Virus record (IMG/VR): IMGVR_UViG_3300031963_000923 | Span: 1-23,960 of that record | From: a virus | DNA: 23,960 nt | Strand: one strand, 5' to 3' | Part shown: one piece after another, positions 10,415 through 18,891 of the stretch | How the letters are laid out: each line of letters starts with the position of its first letter | Position numbering within the stretch: position 1 is the stretch's first letter | Notes under the pieces: model-generated | The model's input: only the letters and a program-made list of their open reading frames with translations | The model's database searches: none | Told to the model about the DNA's origin: nothing | Made by a program: the position numbers and the translations under genes

Positions 10415-11561
10415 CCACGCCAACGTATTGGAAGCCGCGCAGCAGCGGATTGCGTGGCTGTTCGACGAGTTTGAAAACGTGGTCGTGCATTGCAGCGGCG
10501 GCAAGGATAGCACTGTGGTGCTCAATCTGGCGCTGGCTGAAGCTGAACGCCGGGGGCGGCTCCCGCTGCCGGTCATGTGGCTAGACCAAGAGATGGAATG
10601 GCAAGCCACGGCCGATATGGTGCAGGCGGTTATGGAGGACCCGCGCGTAGAGCCGCGTTGGTTTCAGATCCCTTTCCAAATGCCGAACAGCACGTCGGCA
10701 GAGGCATGGATCAAAATCTGGGACGCCGACCGGCCTGACTTGTGGATGCGCCCAAAATGGGCGCGCGCATACACAGAGAACATCTTTGGCCCCGGGGAGG
10801 ACTTCTATAGCCTGTTCCAAGCAATCCGGCGGCATTTCTACCCTGATAGTTCCTGCGCGACCATTGGAGGCGTTAGGGCGGAAGAGAGCCCCGGTCGAGC
10901 GGCAGGGCTGACGAGTTTTCCGACCTATAAGTGGGTGACGTGGGGGACCAAGGAGGACCCCAAGCGGGGGCATTACAACTTCTACCCCATCTACGACTGG
11001 ACGTACCGGGACGTGTGGAAGGCCATTCATAGCCACGGCTGGCCGTACTGCCGGATCTATGACCAGATGTATCAGTACGGCTACCACATACAGGATATGC
11101 GGGTCAGCAACCTGCACCATGAGACCGCCGTCAAGCATTTGCGGTTCATGCAAGAGATTGAACCGGTAACGTGGGAGAAGCTCACCCGCCGCATGAAGGG
11201 CATCAACACCGTCAAGCAGCTCAAGCAGTTTGCGTCACAGACCCCTAAAGAGCTGCCGTGGATGTTTTCTGATTGGAAAGAGTACCGGGATTTCCTGCTG
11301 CCGCGTTTGGTGCATGACCCAACCACCCAGCACAACCTTGCCAAAACGTTTGCGGCCTTTGACAAGAAGTACGTTGACATGAAACGACCTGACCTTCGCC
11401 ACAAGGTTGAGGTGGCGTCCATCCTGACCCAAGACGGGGACGTGATGACCAAGATGAAGAACTGGGAGATTTCACCACCGGTTGGCACATGGCGCAAATG
11501 GAAGCGCGGCGATGCGATCCGGCCTGAGTTCCTCCGCACGAACCCCTACATCAATGGATGA
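10401..11561 (+). CDS. IbrA-like PAPS-reductase-family (PP-loop) enzyme
   Basis: 386 residues, ATG 10401. The PP-loop SGGKDST (32-38), which binds ATP or PAPS pyrophosphate, is intact. GGVRAEES (156-163) and YPIYDWTYRDVWKAI (195-209) are the other adenylyl-sulfate reductase / DndC-family motifs. The long C-terminal region (NLHHETAVKHLRFMQEIEP and beyond) fits IbrA/DUF3440-type proteins of E. coli and phages. There is no catalytic-cysteine tail typical of true PAPS reductases (ECGLH), so an ATP-pyrophosphatase or nucleotidyl-transfer chemistry is likelier than sulfate assimilation. The gene overlaps an IbrB-like gene, the known partner arrangement. Confidence 0.88.
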   Translation: MRIYNHANVLEAAQQRIAWLFDEFENVVVHCSGGKDSTVVLNLALAEAERRGRLPLPVMWLDQEMEWQATADMVQAVMEDPRVEPRWFQIPFQMPNSTSAEAWIKIWDADRPDLWMRPKWARAYTENIFGPGEDFYSLFQAIRRHFYPDSSCATIGGVRAEESPGRAAGLTSFPTYKWVTWGTKEDPKRGHYNFYPIYDWTYRDVWKAIHSHGWPYCRIYDQMYQYGYHIQDMRVSNLHHETAVKHLRFMQEIEPVTWEKLTRRMKGINTVKQLKQFASQTPKELPWMFSDWKEYRDFLLPRLVHDPTTQHNLAKTFAAFDKKYVDMKRPDLRHKVEVASILTQDGDVMTKMKNWEISPPVGTWRKWKRGDAIRPEFLRTNPYING

Positions 11562-12312
11562 AGCCCTCACCGCCGTGCTGGAGGCCCTCCGCGCGTTGCC
11601 GGAATCTGCGCGTCTGGCCGGAATAGAAAGGGTGCGGGATGCCCTGCACCAGCTTTCCCCGCTTGCTACCCAGCCGGTGGACCGGGTGCGCTGGGTGCCG
11701 GTTGAAGAGGTGGACCCCAACGACTACAACCCCAACTCAGTCGCCGGGAAAGAGATGGGCTTGCTGTATACCTCTATCAAGCATGACGGCTACACCCAGC
11801 CGGTGGTGGTGATCCGCGATGAGGCCAAGGGCAAATACGTCATCGTTGATGGGTTTCACCGCTATTTCACCTGTAAGAGCAACCCGGACATTTACGAGCG
11901 GAACCGTGGTCGGTTGCCGGTCGTGGTGATTGAGAAGAGCATCAACGACCGGATGGCCTCCACCGTGCGGCACAACCGAGCCCGGGGCGAACATTCTGTA
12001 CAGGGCATGGCCAACATGGTCTTTACCATGCTGGACAACGGCTGGAGTGACGCCGCCATCTGCAACGAGCTGGGCATGGAGCCGGAAGAGCTGCTGAAAC
12101 TGAAGCATATCACCGGCTTTTCTAAACTCTTTGAGGACGTTGCGTATCAAAAATCGTGGGAATCTAAAAATCAGATCCGGCTACGAAAGGAATGGCAAGC
12201 CCGAGAAGCGGCAGGTGAGGCGCTCCAACCGGACAGCCTCAAGCGCGATCCTAAGCAGATGAAAGCAGCCAAGGAGGCGGCTAATGACAAGAGACAAAGC
12301 GGGACAACGTAA
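11554..12312 (+). CDS. IbrB-like ParB-domain protein
   Basis: 252 residues, ATG 11554 overlapping the end of the IbrA-like gene by 8 nt. Residues 45-~140 are a ParB domain of the IbrB subtype: VEEVDPNDYNPNSVAGKEM (50-68), DGYTQPVVVI (78-87) and the hallmark YVIVDGFHRY (95-104), then STVRHNRARGEHS (136-148). An HTH-like region follows (WSDAAICNELGMEPEELLKL, 164-183), and the C-terminus is Lys/Ala-rich. In E. coli, IbrA and IbrB together raise expression of prophage eib genes. The molecular mechanism is not known to me. It overlaps the terminase small subunit gene by 29 nt. Confidence 0.87.
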   Translation: MDEALTAVLEALRALPESARLAGIERVRDALHQLSPLATQPVDRVRWVPVEEVDPNDYNPNSVAGKEMGLLYTSIKHDGYTQPVVVIRDEAKGKYVIVDGFHRYFTCKSNPDIYERNRGRLPVVVIEKSINDRMASTVRHNRARGEHSVQGMANMVFTMLDNGWSDAAICNELGMEPEELLKLKHITGFSKLFEDVAYQKSWESKNQIRLRKEWQAREAAGEALQPDSLKRDPKQMKAAKEAANDKRQSGTT

Positions 12313-12643
12313 AAAGGCCATGCTGGAGGCGCTGCGCGCGTCTCTGGGCATTGTGACCACTGCCTGTGAGCGGGCTGGCGTTGGTCGTGCCACTCACTAC
12401 CGGTGGCTGGAGAGTGACCCGGATTACGCCGAGGCGGTCAAGGAGTGCGAAGACGTGGCGTTGGATTTTGCCGAAACCTCCCTGATGAAACAGATCGGGC
12501 GAGGGGAGGCAGCCGCGACCATCTTCTACCTCAAGACCAAGGGCCGGAACCGGGGCTACATTGAGCGGAAGGACGTGGACGTGACCAGTGCCGGACAGGC
12601 GGTCGTGTCCCCTCCGGTGCTCTGGACCGACTCCAGTCCCTAA
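12284..12643 (+). CDS. Terminase small subunit (phBC6A51-type helix-turn-helix)
   Basis: 119 residues, ATG 12284 with AAGGAGG at 12271-12277. LGIVTTACERAGVGRATHYRW (21-41) is the HTH, followed by the family features DPDYAEAVKECEDVALDFAE and AATIFYLKTKGRNRGYIER. Such proteins recognise the packaging site and load the large subunit. The C-terminus (VVSPPVLWTDSSP) is probably the large-subunit contact. Located directly before the large subunit. Confidence in family is high from motif order. Confidence 0.85.
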   Translation: MTRDKAGQRKKAMLEALRASLGIVTTACERAGVGRATHYRWLESDPDYAEAVKECEDVALDFAETSLMKQIGRGEAAATIFYLKTKGRNRGYIERKDVDVTSAGQAVVSPPVLWTDSSP

Positions 12644-12644
12644 G

Positions 12645-13943
12645 ATGGCCACCGCCGTCATGCCCCGGCCAGCCAAGCAAGGGATGGACGCCGCTGTCCC
12701 TCCCTTGCTGCTTTTGCGCCAATACAAAGAGCTATTTGCTCAGAAGCCAATCAAGGCAGATGGGACGCCGTGGCGTTATGCCTTTATCACGGGCGGGCGC
12801 GGCAGCGCGAAGAGCTTTCACGTCAGCCTGTTTCTGTTGAACCTGACGTATGAGGTCGGGCACGTCATCCTGTTTACCCGATACACGCTGACCTCAGCCA
12901 ACCTCTCAATCATCCCTGAGTTCAAGGAAAAGATCGGCCTCTTGAGCAGGGAGGAAGATTTCCACATTACGGCTAGTGAAATCATCAACCTCAAGACCGG
13001 TTCGCGCATCCTGTTCCGGGGCATCAAAACTAGCTCCGGCAATCAGACCGCCGCGCTGAAGTCCATTCAGGGGGTGACGACGTGGGTGCTGGATGAGGCC
13101 GAAGAGCTTGTGGACGAGGACACCTTTGAGCGGATTGACCTATCTATCCGCCATAAAACGTTGCCCAATCGCGTCATTTTGGTTCTGAACCCCTCCACTT
13201 TCAGCCATTTCCTGTACCGCAACTTTATCGAAAACGGGCAGCGGCCTGACACCCTATACATTCACACCACATGGGAGAACAACCGGCACAACCTTGCCCA
13301 GTCATGGATTGAGAAGGCCGAGGAGACGCGCGAGCGCAACCCTGCCCGCTATAACCACATCTTTGGCGGGCTGTGGAGCAAGGAAAAGCCGGGGCTGCTC
13401 TGGACCCGGGCTGAGATTGAGCGGTGCCGTATTGCAACCGCCCCGGAGCTGTCCCGCGTGGTCATTGGTGTTGACCCTGCCGCCACCAGTCACATGGAAT
13501 CCAATGAGACCGGCATTGTGGTAGTTGGCGCGGATCGGCAGCGGCGAGGTTATGTTCTGGAGGACCTGAGCGGGCGGTATAACCCCAACCAGTGGGCCAG
13601 CATTGCCATTGACGCGGCCAAGCGGTGGAAGGGGAGCATTGTGGCCGAGACCAATCAAGGGGGCGATATGGTGACCAGTGTCATCCGCTCCATCGGGGAT
13701 CGCGCCAGCGGGGTCCGTATCATTGACGTGCGCGCCTCGCGCGGAAAGTACGCCCGTGCCGAGCCCTGCTACTCCCTCTATACTGAAAACCGCGTGTTTC
13801 ATGTGGGCGAGTTCCCAATCCTTGAGCAACAGATGGCCGGATTTAACCCGGACGATGACGTAGACTCCCCTGATCGCGTAGATGCGCTGGTTTGGGCATT
13901 GACCGCGCAGCTCTTGACTGGCTCAACCCCGTTTGTGATTTAA
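12645..13943 (+). CDS. Terminase large subunit
   Basis: 432 residues. The packaging ATPase has Walker A GGRGSAKS (50-57) and Walker B WVLDEAEE (147-154). C-terminal RNase H-fold nuclease acids are Asp277 (IGVDPAATS), Glu335 (VAETNQGG) and Asp410/Asp413 (SPDRVDALVWAL). It translocates DNA into proheads and cuts concatemers. ATG 12645 begins 1 nt after the upstream stop; no good Shine-Dalgarno is present, and ATG 12660 is an alternative. Length is normal for the Terminase_3/6 group. Confidence 0.95.
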   Translation: MATAVMPRPAKQGMDAAVPPLLLLRQYKELFAQKPIKADGTPWRYAFITGGRGSAKSFHVSLFLLNLTYEVGHVILFTRYTLTSANLSIIPEFKEKIGLLSREEDFHITASEIINLKTGSRILFRGIKTSSGNQTAALKSIQGVTTWVLDEAEELVDEDTFERIDLSIRHKTLPNRVILVLNPSTFSHFLYRNFIENGQRPDTLYIHTTWENNRHNLAQSWIEKAEETRERNPARYNHIFGGLWSKEKPGLLWTRAEIERCRIATAPELSRVVIGVDPAATSHMESNETGIVVVGADRQRRGYVLEDLSGRYNPNQWASIAIDAAKRWKGSIVAETNQGGDMVTSVIRSIGDRASGVRIIDVRASRGKYARAEPCYSLYTENRVFHVGEFPILEQQMAGFNPDDDVDSPDRVDALVWALTAQLLTGSTPFVI

Positions 13944-14044
13944 CTGAGGTAATGTAAACCGGCTTTAAGCGGGCTGTTGACTCCTTGCTTGCAATCACCT
14001 ACCGTTGTGGTGAGGCGTGGCGAGTCCGCGCATGAGTGCCCATT

Positions 14045-14063
14045 GACACGGGGGCAGCGTGTC
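14045..14063 (+). promoter_or_regulatory. Hairpin spanning the portal start codon
   Basis: GACACG (14045-14050) pairs with CGTGTC (14058-14063). The GGGG ribosome-binding bases lie in the 7-nt loop and the GTG start (14059-14061) in the 3' arm. It could limit portal translation. The preceding 100 nt (13944-14044) contain no gene and no convincing promoter. Confidence 0.45.
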
Positions 14064-16665
14064 CGAGAGGACTACCGGCAGTTCCGTAGTACGGCGACTC
14101 GCGCGCGCATGGGATGTGGTGCGTGGACGTGATGAGTCCCGCGCAATCAACTCTATTACCTATCCCAACTTCCCCGGCGCGGCTGGCCTTGCGTCGATGA
14201 GTTTGGTTCGCACCGCGAACCCGCAGGAATACAAGCCCGATGGCGCGGTCATCCGCGCGGAAGGGTTCAATAAGCATCCGGTCGTTCATGCCTGTATTCG
14301 GGTAGTGGCTGACATTATTTGCTCAGTCCCTCTGATTGTGCTGCGCGAGAAGGGCAACACCGAGAGCCGCGTTGAGGATGACCACCCGCTCCAGCGGCTC
14401 CTGAACTACCCCGGACCCCGGCTTACGGCGCGTCAGTTCCGCGCGCGGTACGCGGTGGATTATCTCGGCTACGGCAACAGCTTCTTTCAGCTAGAGCGCC
14501 CCGGAGCTACCGGCCTCCCGGTTGGCTTGCGGCCAGTCAATGCCGAGTCCATTCAATCTGTCTGGGTGGATGGTGAAGGAGACCCCCGCCGCTACGATTA
14601 CGCGAACTGGGCGGGCATCATTGTACAGGCCCCGGTCGAGGATATGCTGCACTTCCGCGATTTGGATATGCCGCGACCCTTTCAACCGGACGTGTTTGGG
14701 TTCCCGAGGGGGGCCACCGCGATTGCCAGCATGGCCGCTGACAATGAGGCCACCAAGTACGTAAGGCAAGTGGTGACCAACGACGGCACCCCCACCTTTG
14801 CGGTGCTGTTGGCAGATGAAGCCTCACAGGATGACGCGCAGGCCATGCAGGACCGCTACCGCGCGCGCACGGTAGACCGGGGCAAGCGAGGCACTCCGGC
14901 GTTCTTTGGGGCGGTGCGGGACATTAAGCCGCTGGGCTTTACCCTGAGTGACCTAGAGTTCCCTGACCTGCGGCGGGTCAGCCGGGAGGACATTTGCGCG
15001 GCGTATGGGGTAGACCCGCGCATGATTGGCATCGCCAGTGCCAGCAAAGATTCTGGTCTCTCGGGCGCACAATACGTTGAGGCCCGAGCGCGGCTGGTGC
15101 AGCATACCATTGAGCCGATGTTGAGCGCCATTGAGGACGAGCTCAACCACTGGCTCGCGCCTGAGTTTGGCGAGGTCTGGATCACTTACGATCACGACAT
15201 CCTGCGCGATTTGGTTGAGGATGACGAAAAGACCAGTACGCGCGTGCGCGCGGAGTTCAAGGACTCGCTGCGGACGTGGGAGGAAGCTCGGCGTGCTCTC
15301 AAGTTGCCGCCTTTGCCAGTTCCTACTGACGCCATCGCCCTATCTACTGGCACCCAACTGGTGCCAGCGTCTACTGCGGTTCTTGACGCAAGCACTGTTC
15401 TACAAGAAGCACCCTCAACTGACAATGAAACCCCAGCAGTTTTCACAAAACAGGACACTGCTGAGGTTAAGCAACGCACTCGCAATCTGACCTACGCCGT
15501 GCGCGCGCTCTCTGATGCCGCGCTGGATGGGGACCAGATTGAGGCTATTATGGAGCTGCTAGAGGCTGTTGTGGAGGGCGAGCTTCCGGCGGCGGCGGTT
15601 AAGGGGGTGTTGCGGCTGGCGTTCCCGAAGGCTGACCCGGCAACAGTAGCCGCCATGCTGGCGTCTCTGTCAGATTTTGAGGCCCCGGAGGAAGAGCCGG
15701 AGGAGGAACCGGAAGCCCCGGAGGAAGCGCCAGAGGAGCCGGAAGAAGAGCCGGAGGAGATGGCGGAGGAGGTTGAGGACCAGCGCCCGTGGTGGGTCCA
15801 TGTGCCGCCCGAGGAGCGCCCGTGGTGGGTGCCGATGTATGAGAACGGCACGCTGGCCACTGAGCCCCGGTATCAGGCATGGAAGCGGGCGATGGACGAG
15901 CTAGACGGTGAAGAGTCGGTTTACTACACCGCCGCGCGCAACCAGTTTGCCGCTGACGCGCAAGCGGTCGCCATGCTCTTTGCCCAATACGTCAAGGAGG
16001 CCGCTGACGCTACTGAGGGCCGCCGCAAGGCCATGCTAGACGAAATCAGTCGGCGTATTGACACCAACTACGGCAAAAAGGGCGAGTATTACCGCGCGTG
16101 GAAGGCGGCGTATGAGGCGCTGGTTGGGGAGACCTATATGATGGGTGCGCGGCAGGGCGCAGGGCTCAACTTCAACTTTACCTTGCAGTCGCCGGAAGTG
16201 CTGCGCGCCATTGACACGCGCGTCTCCAAGCTGGCCGAGTTTGTTGGTGAGGACACCGCCAAGCAGGTGACCGCCGCGATCCGCGCAGCGGAGAAGGCCG
16301 GGTTTAGTGTGGAAGAGACCGCGCGGCTGGTGCAGGCGAGCGTGTACAGTGAGCGGCTGACTGAGGTACGCGCCATGCGGATTGCCCGCACAGAGGCGGC
16401 TGGCGCTATGTCGCAAGGTTCATGGGATCAGGCGATGGAGCTGGGCATCTACAAATCCAAGGAATGGCTCTCGTTTGATGATCGCAAGACGCGGGACAGC
16501 CACCGTCGCTACGGCAACACCAACATCAAGCCCATGGATTACAAGTACGGCCAGATGCTCTACCCGCTGGATTCCATGGGTGGCGCATCAGAGGTCATCA
16601 ACTGCCGCTGCACTCTTGTTTATTATACGGAAGAGGCCCCTGCACAACCCGAGGTGACCCCATGA
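14059..16665 (+). CDS. Portal protein fused to a MuF-like head morphogenesis domain
   Basis: 868 residues, about twice a normal portal. Residues ~75-400 are an HK97-type portal (HPVVHACIRVVADIICSVPL; LGYGNSFFQLER; FPDLRRVSREDICAAYGVDP with SGAQYVEARARLV). Residues ~540-575 are an almost pure Glu/Pro linker, then RPWWV occurs twice (576 and 587 region). Residues ~765-860 are a MuF (Mu gpF) domain: MRIARTEAAGAMSQGSWDQA, FDDRKTRDSHRRYGN and the terminal INCRC motif. Portal forms the DNA channel; MuF proteins are minor head proteins, sometimes ejected. GTG 14059 has GGGG close upstream. The stop overlaps the protease ATG. Confidence 0.92.
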   Translation: MSERTTGSSVVRRLARAWDVVRGRDESRAINSITYPNFPGAAGLASMSLVRTANPQEYKPDGAVIRAEGFNKHPVVHACIRVVADIICSVPLIVLREKGNTESRVEDDHPLQRLLNYPGPRLTARQFRARYAVDYLGYGNSFFQLERPGATGLPVGLRPVNAESIQSVWVDGEGDPRRYDYANWAGIIVQAPVEDMLHFRDLDMPRPFQPDVFGFPRGATAIASMAADNEATKYVRQVVTNDGTPTFAVLLADEASQDDAQAMQDRYRARTVDRGKRGTPAFFGAVRDIKPLGFTLSDLEFPDLRRVSREDICAAYGVDPRMIGIASASKDSGLSGAQYVEARARLVQHTIEPMLSAIEDELNHWLAPEFGEVWITYDHDILRDLVEDDEKTSTRVRAEFKDSLRTWEEARRALKLPPLPVPTDAIALSTGTQLVPASTAVLDASTVLQEAPSTDNETPAVFTKQDTAEVKQRTRNLTYAVRALSDAALDGDQIEAIMELLEAVVEGELPAAAVKGVLRLAFPKADPATVAAMLASLSDFEAPEEEPEEEPEAPEEAPEEPEEEPEEMAEEVEDQRPWWVHVPPEERPWWVPMYENGTLATEPRYQAWKRAMDELDGEESVYYTAARNQFAADAQAVAMLFAQYVKEAADATEGRRKAMLDEISRRIDTNYGKKGEYYRAWKAAYEALVGETYMMGARQGAGLNFNFTLQSPEVLRAIDTRVSKLAEFVGEDTAKQVTAAIRAAEKAGFSVEETARLVQASVYSERLTEVRAMRIARTEAAGAMSQGSWDQAMELGIYKSKEWLSFDDRKTRDSHRRYGNTNIKPMDYKYGQMLYPLDSMGGASEVINCRCTLVYYTEEAPAQPEVTP

Positions 16666-17456
16666 CGGCAACAACCCAGCGGCCACCCCTGCGGCCTGTG
16701 CAGTACATCACCAGTGAAGTGACCCTCTCGGTTCGCGCGGATGGCAACCTGCCGCCCGGGATTGCGGGGCGCGTCTCCGGGGTGGCGCTGACCTATGACG
16801 TGGTGGACAGCTACAACACCATCTTCGCGCGCGGCTGTGCCAAGCGGTCGATTGATAACAAGGTCAAGGCCCGCAAGGTCCCGCTGTTGATGGACCACAG
16901 CCGCACCGTGGGCGCGCACGTCGGCGTGGTGGCGTCCATGATTGACAGCGGGGATTCCCTGATCATGACCGCTGACCTGTTTGACACGCCCGAGGGGCGC
17001 GCGGCCCTTGATTACGTCAAGACCGTGATTGCGGCGGGCGCGTCTACTGGCTTCAGCATTGGGTTTGTCCCGCGTCGGTCTGATATGGTCATGCTTGAGG
17101 GCAAGCCGAGCGAAAAGTTCCTAGAGATTGAGCTGCGCGAAGTCAGCCTAACGCCGATGCCTGCGGTGCCGGGGGCTGATGTGACTGGCGCGCGCATGGA
17201 TGAAACCTCCCCAGTACAAGCTCCCGTCCGGCCAGACGCGGAGTTGTTGGAAACGGCAGCCGTCGTTGCGCTTGAGGCGCTGGATGCCTCAACCCGCGCG
17301 GCTATCGTTTCGCGGTATCTGTCTCCCGCCGCCACGTCCCCCGCGTCGGCCCGCTGCTGCGGTCCTGACACGACCCGTGCCACGGAGTCAGCAGGTGTTA
17401 GCATGGCCGACCGGCTTGCTGCCGTGCGGCGTTCGTTCCTTACTCCCCAGCACTGA
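16662..17456 (+). CDS. HK97-family prohead protease
   Basis: 264 residues, ATG 16662 overlapping the portal stop (ATGA). The U35/S78 protease features are GRVSGVALTYDVVDSYNTIF (36-55), VPLLMDHS with His79, GHxG-like AHVGVV, and GASTGFSIGF (126-135) carrying the nucleophile Ser (128 or 132), then EIELREVSLTPMPA (155-168). It trims the capsid protein delta domain during head maturation. The C-terminal ~80 residues (Ala-rich, with CC at about 238) are outside the fold and are probably removed by autoprocessing. Confidence 0.92.
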   Translation: MTATTQRPPLRPVQYITSEVTLSVRADGNLPPGIAGRVSGVALTYDVVDSYNTIFARGCAKRSIDNKVKARKVPLLMDHSRTVGAHVGVVASMIDSGDSLIMTADLFDTPEGRAALDYVKTVIAAGASTGFSIGFVPRRSDMVMLEGKPSEKFLEIELREVSLTPMPAVPGADVTGARMDETSPVQAPVRPDAELLETAAVVALEALDASTRAAIVSRYLSPAATSPASARCCGPDTTRATESAGVSMADRLAAVRRSFLTPQH

Positions 17457-17463
17457 GGGTATC

Positions 17464-18825
17464 ATGAAGGCTCCCCTGATTTCCAAGAATCGCCACGCCA
17501 ACGAGCTGCGTGAGCAGGCGCATAAGATCCGCCACGATTTGGCGGACCCGAGCGTCAGCCTGTCCGCCGAGCAGGTTGAGAAGATGACGCAGGACCTCCG
17601 CGCGCTGGAGATGCGCGCGCAGGCGGCTGCGGAGTTCACCGCTGATGCTGAGATTGACCGGCAGGGTGGTGACGAGGGCCTTGTCCGGGTGGACAACAAC
17701 AGCAAGGCCGAACGCACGGAGTTCCGCAGCATGAGTGACGCGCAGGGTGAGGTGCGCGCTATCCTCGCCAAGAACTGGCCCAACTACGGGGCCTACCTGC
17801 GCGCGGCCACCAAGGGCGCGGGCAACAGCCGGGAGGCTGAAGCACTCCGGCAGGTGGACCAGTACACCCGCACCATCACCGGCAGCACGAACGGCGGCGA
17901 GTACCTGCTGCCGCTCACGCAGGTGCCGGAGATTTTCTCTGTGTCCAACCAGCAGCCGGGGCTTTTTCAGGTTGCGCGTCGGTACTCGGTCCCCGGGCGC
18001 AGCTTGAGAATCCCGTATCTTATTCAAGATGAGGGCACCACGACCCTCAACCGTCCTATGGCCGGTAAGATCGCCAACGTGACGATTGTGGGTGAGGGCG
18101 CGACCAAGCCGGTGCGTGAGCCCAGCTTTGGCCAGCGGCTGCTCACGATGTTTAAGTACGCGGCCGTTACGCAGTTTGGCGACGAACTGCTCGGGGATGA
18201 CTTCACGGGCGAACTCCCGGCGGAAGTGACCACGGCGGTCGGCGGTCAGATCATCAACAAGCTCAACGAAGATGTGACCATCGACGGCACGGGCTCCAAC
18301 GAGCCGCTGGGCGCGTTCAACACCAACAATGCCGCGCTCATCAAGCACCCGCGTGCGGTTGCCTCCACGTTCTCGGCGGCGGATGCTTTCCAGATGTACC
18401 AGAAGCACACCCATGGGCCGAACTCCATGTGGATGATTACCCGCAATGCGCTCGCCCAGATGTTCGCGCTCCAGACCACCAACAACACGATGGTGACGTG
18501 GATTGCGAACCTCCGCGACAAGCCGCAGATGCTGCTGCTCGGGCTGCCGGTCGTGGTAACGGACCTGCTCCCGTCGCTTGGCACTGAGGCGGATGTGTGC
18601 CTTGTGAACCCGGACTTCTACGCGCTCGGGCTGCGGCAGGCCCTGACGGTGGAGTCCAGCATCCACTTCGCGTTCACGTCAGATGTGACCACTTACCGCT
18701 TTGTGGCGCGCGGCGGTGGCATCCCGCTCCCGACCAGCACCTACGCCTACAAGGTGGATGGCAGCGGCAACAAGGTGAACGCGCACAGCCCGTTCGTTGT
18801 ACTGGACGAGCCCGCTGGCCCGTAA
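17464..18825 (+). CDS. HK97-fold major capsid protein
   Basis: 453 residues, ATG 17464 with GAGGG 6 nt upstream. Residues 1-~75 are a charged coiled-coil delta (scaffold) domain (ELREQAHKIRHDLADPSVSL, VEKMTQDLRALEMRAQAA), expected to be cut off by the upstream protease. The HK97 fold follows: TNGGEYLLPLTQVPEIF, then LRIPYLIQDEGT, TMFKYAAVTQFGDELLGDD (E-loop/P-domain region), TIDGTGSNEPLGAFN and MITRNALAQMF in order, ending with VARGGGIPLPTSTYAYKV. Typical length. It is probably the most highly expressed gene in the window; a stable hairpin lies just after it. Confidence 0.93.
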   Translation: MKAPLISKNRHANELREQAHKIRHDLADPSVSLSAEQVEKMTQDLRALEMRAQAAAEFTADAEIDRQGGDEGLVRVDNNSKAERTEFRSMSDAQGEVRAILAKNWPNYGAYLRAATKGAGNSREAEALRQVDQYTRTITGSTNGGEYLLPLTQVPEIFSVSNQQPGLFQVARRYSVPGRSLRIPYLIQDEGTTTLNRPMAGKIANVTIVGEGATKPVREPSFGQRLLTMFKYAAVTQFGDELLGDDFTGELPAEVTTAVGGQIINKLNEDVTIDGTGSNEPLGAFNTNNAALIKHPRAVASTFSAADAFQMYQKHTHGPNSMWMITRNALAQMFALQTTNNTMVTWIANLRDKPQMLLLGLPVVVTDLLPSLGTEADVCLVNPDFYALGLRQALTVESSIHFAFTSDVTTYRFVARGGGIPLPTSTYAYKVDGSGNKVNAHSPFVVLDEPAGP

Positions 18826-18832
18826 TGCTGCA

Positions 18833-18870
18833 CCAGTGGCTGGGGGCCGGTCTGGCCCCCAGTTCACTGG
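18833..18870 (+). other. Stable two-part hairpin after the capsid gene
   Basis: CTGGGGGCC (18840-18848) pairs perfectly with GGCCCCCAG (18854-18862) around a 5-nt loop, and the flanking CCAGTG (18833-18838) pairs with CACTGG (18865-18870). There is no U-tract, so it is more likely an RNA stabiliser or partial terminator that sets capsid expression above that of the connectors. Confidence 0.65.
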
Positions 18871-18891
18871 GGACCCTTAGCCTGACCTCCC

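Noticed and set aside
9536-12312. Complete Dnd/Ssp phosphorothioation system
   Set aside because: Only a PP-loop enzyme and ParB-like proteins are present; no cysteine desulfurase, DndD/DndE or SspB/SspC-like gene is seen, so the IbrA/IbrB comparison fits better.
1589-14005. Shared decamer GCTGTTGACT at 1589 and 13973, with CTACCGT nearby, as possible late promoters
   Set aside because: A 10-mer is expected to recur often by chance in 24 kb, the order of the two elements differs, and neither copy has an acceptable -10.
17440-18666. Long (408-codon) open frame on the - strand across the capsid gene
   Set aside because: It is the shadow of a GC-rich coding region. The + strand frame is a clear HK97 capsid with a ribosome-binding site, and the antisense product has no recognisable domain.
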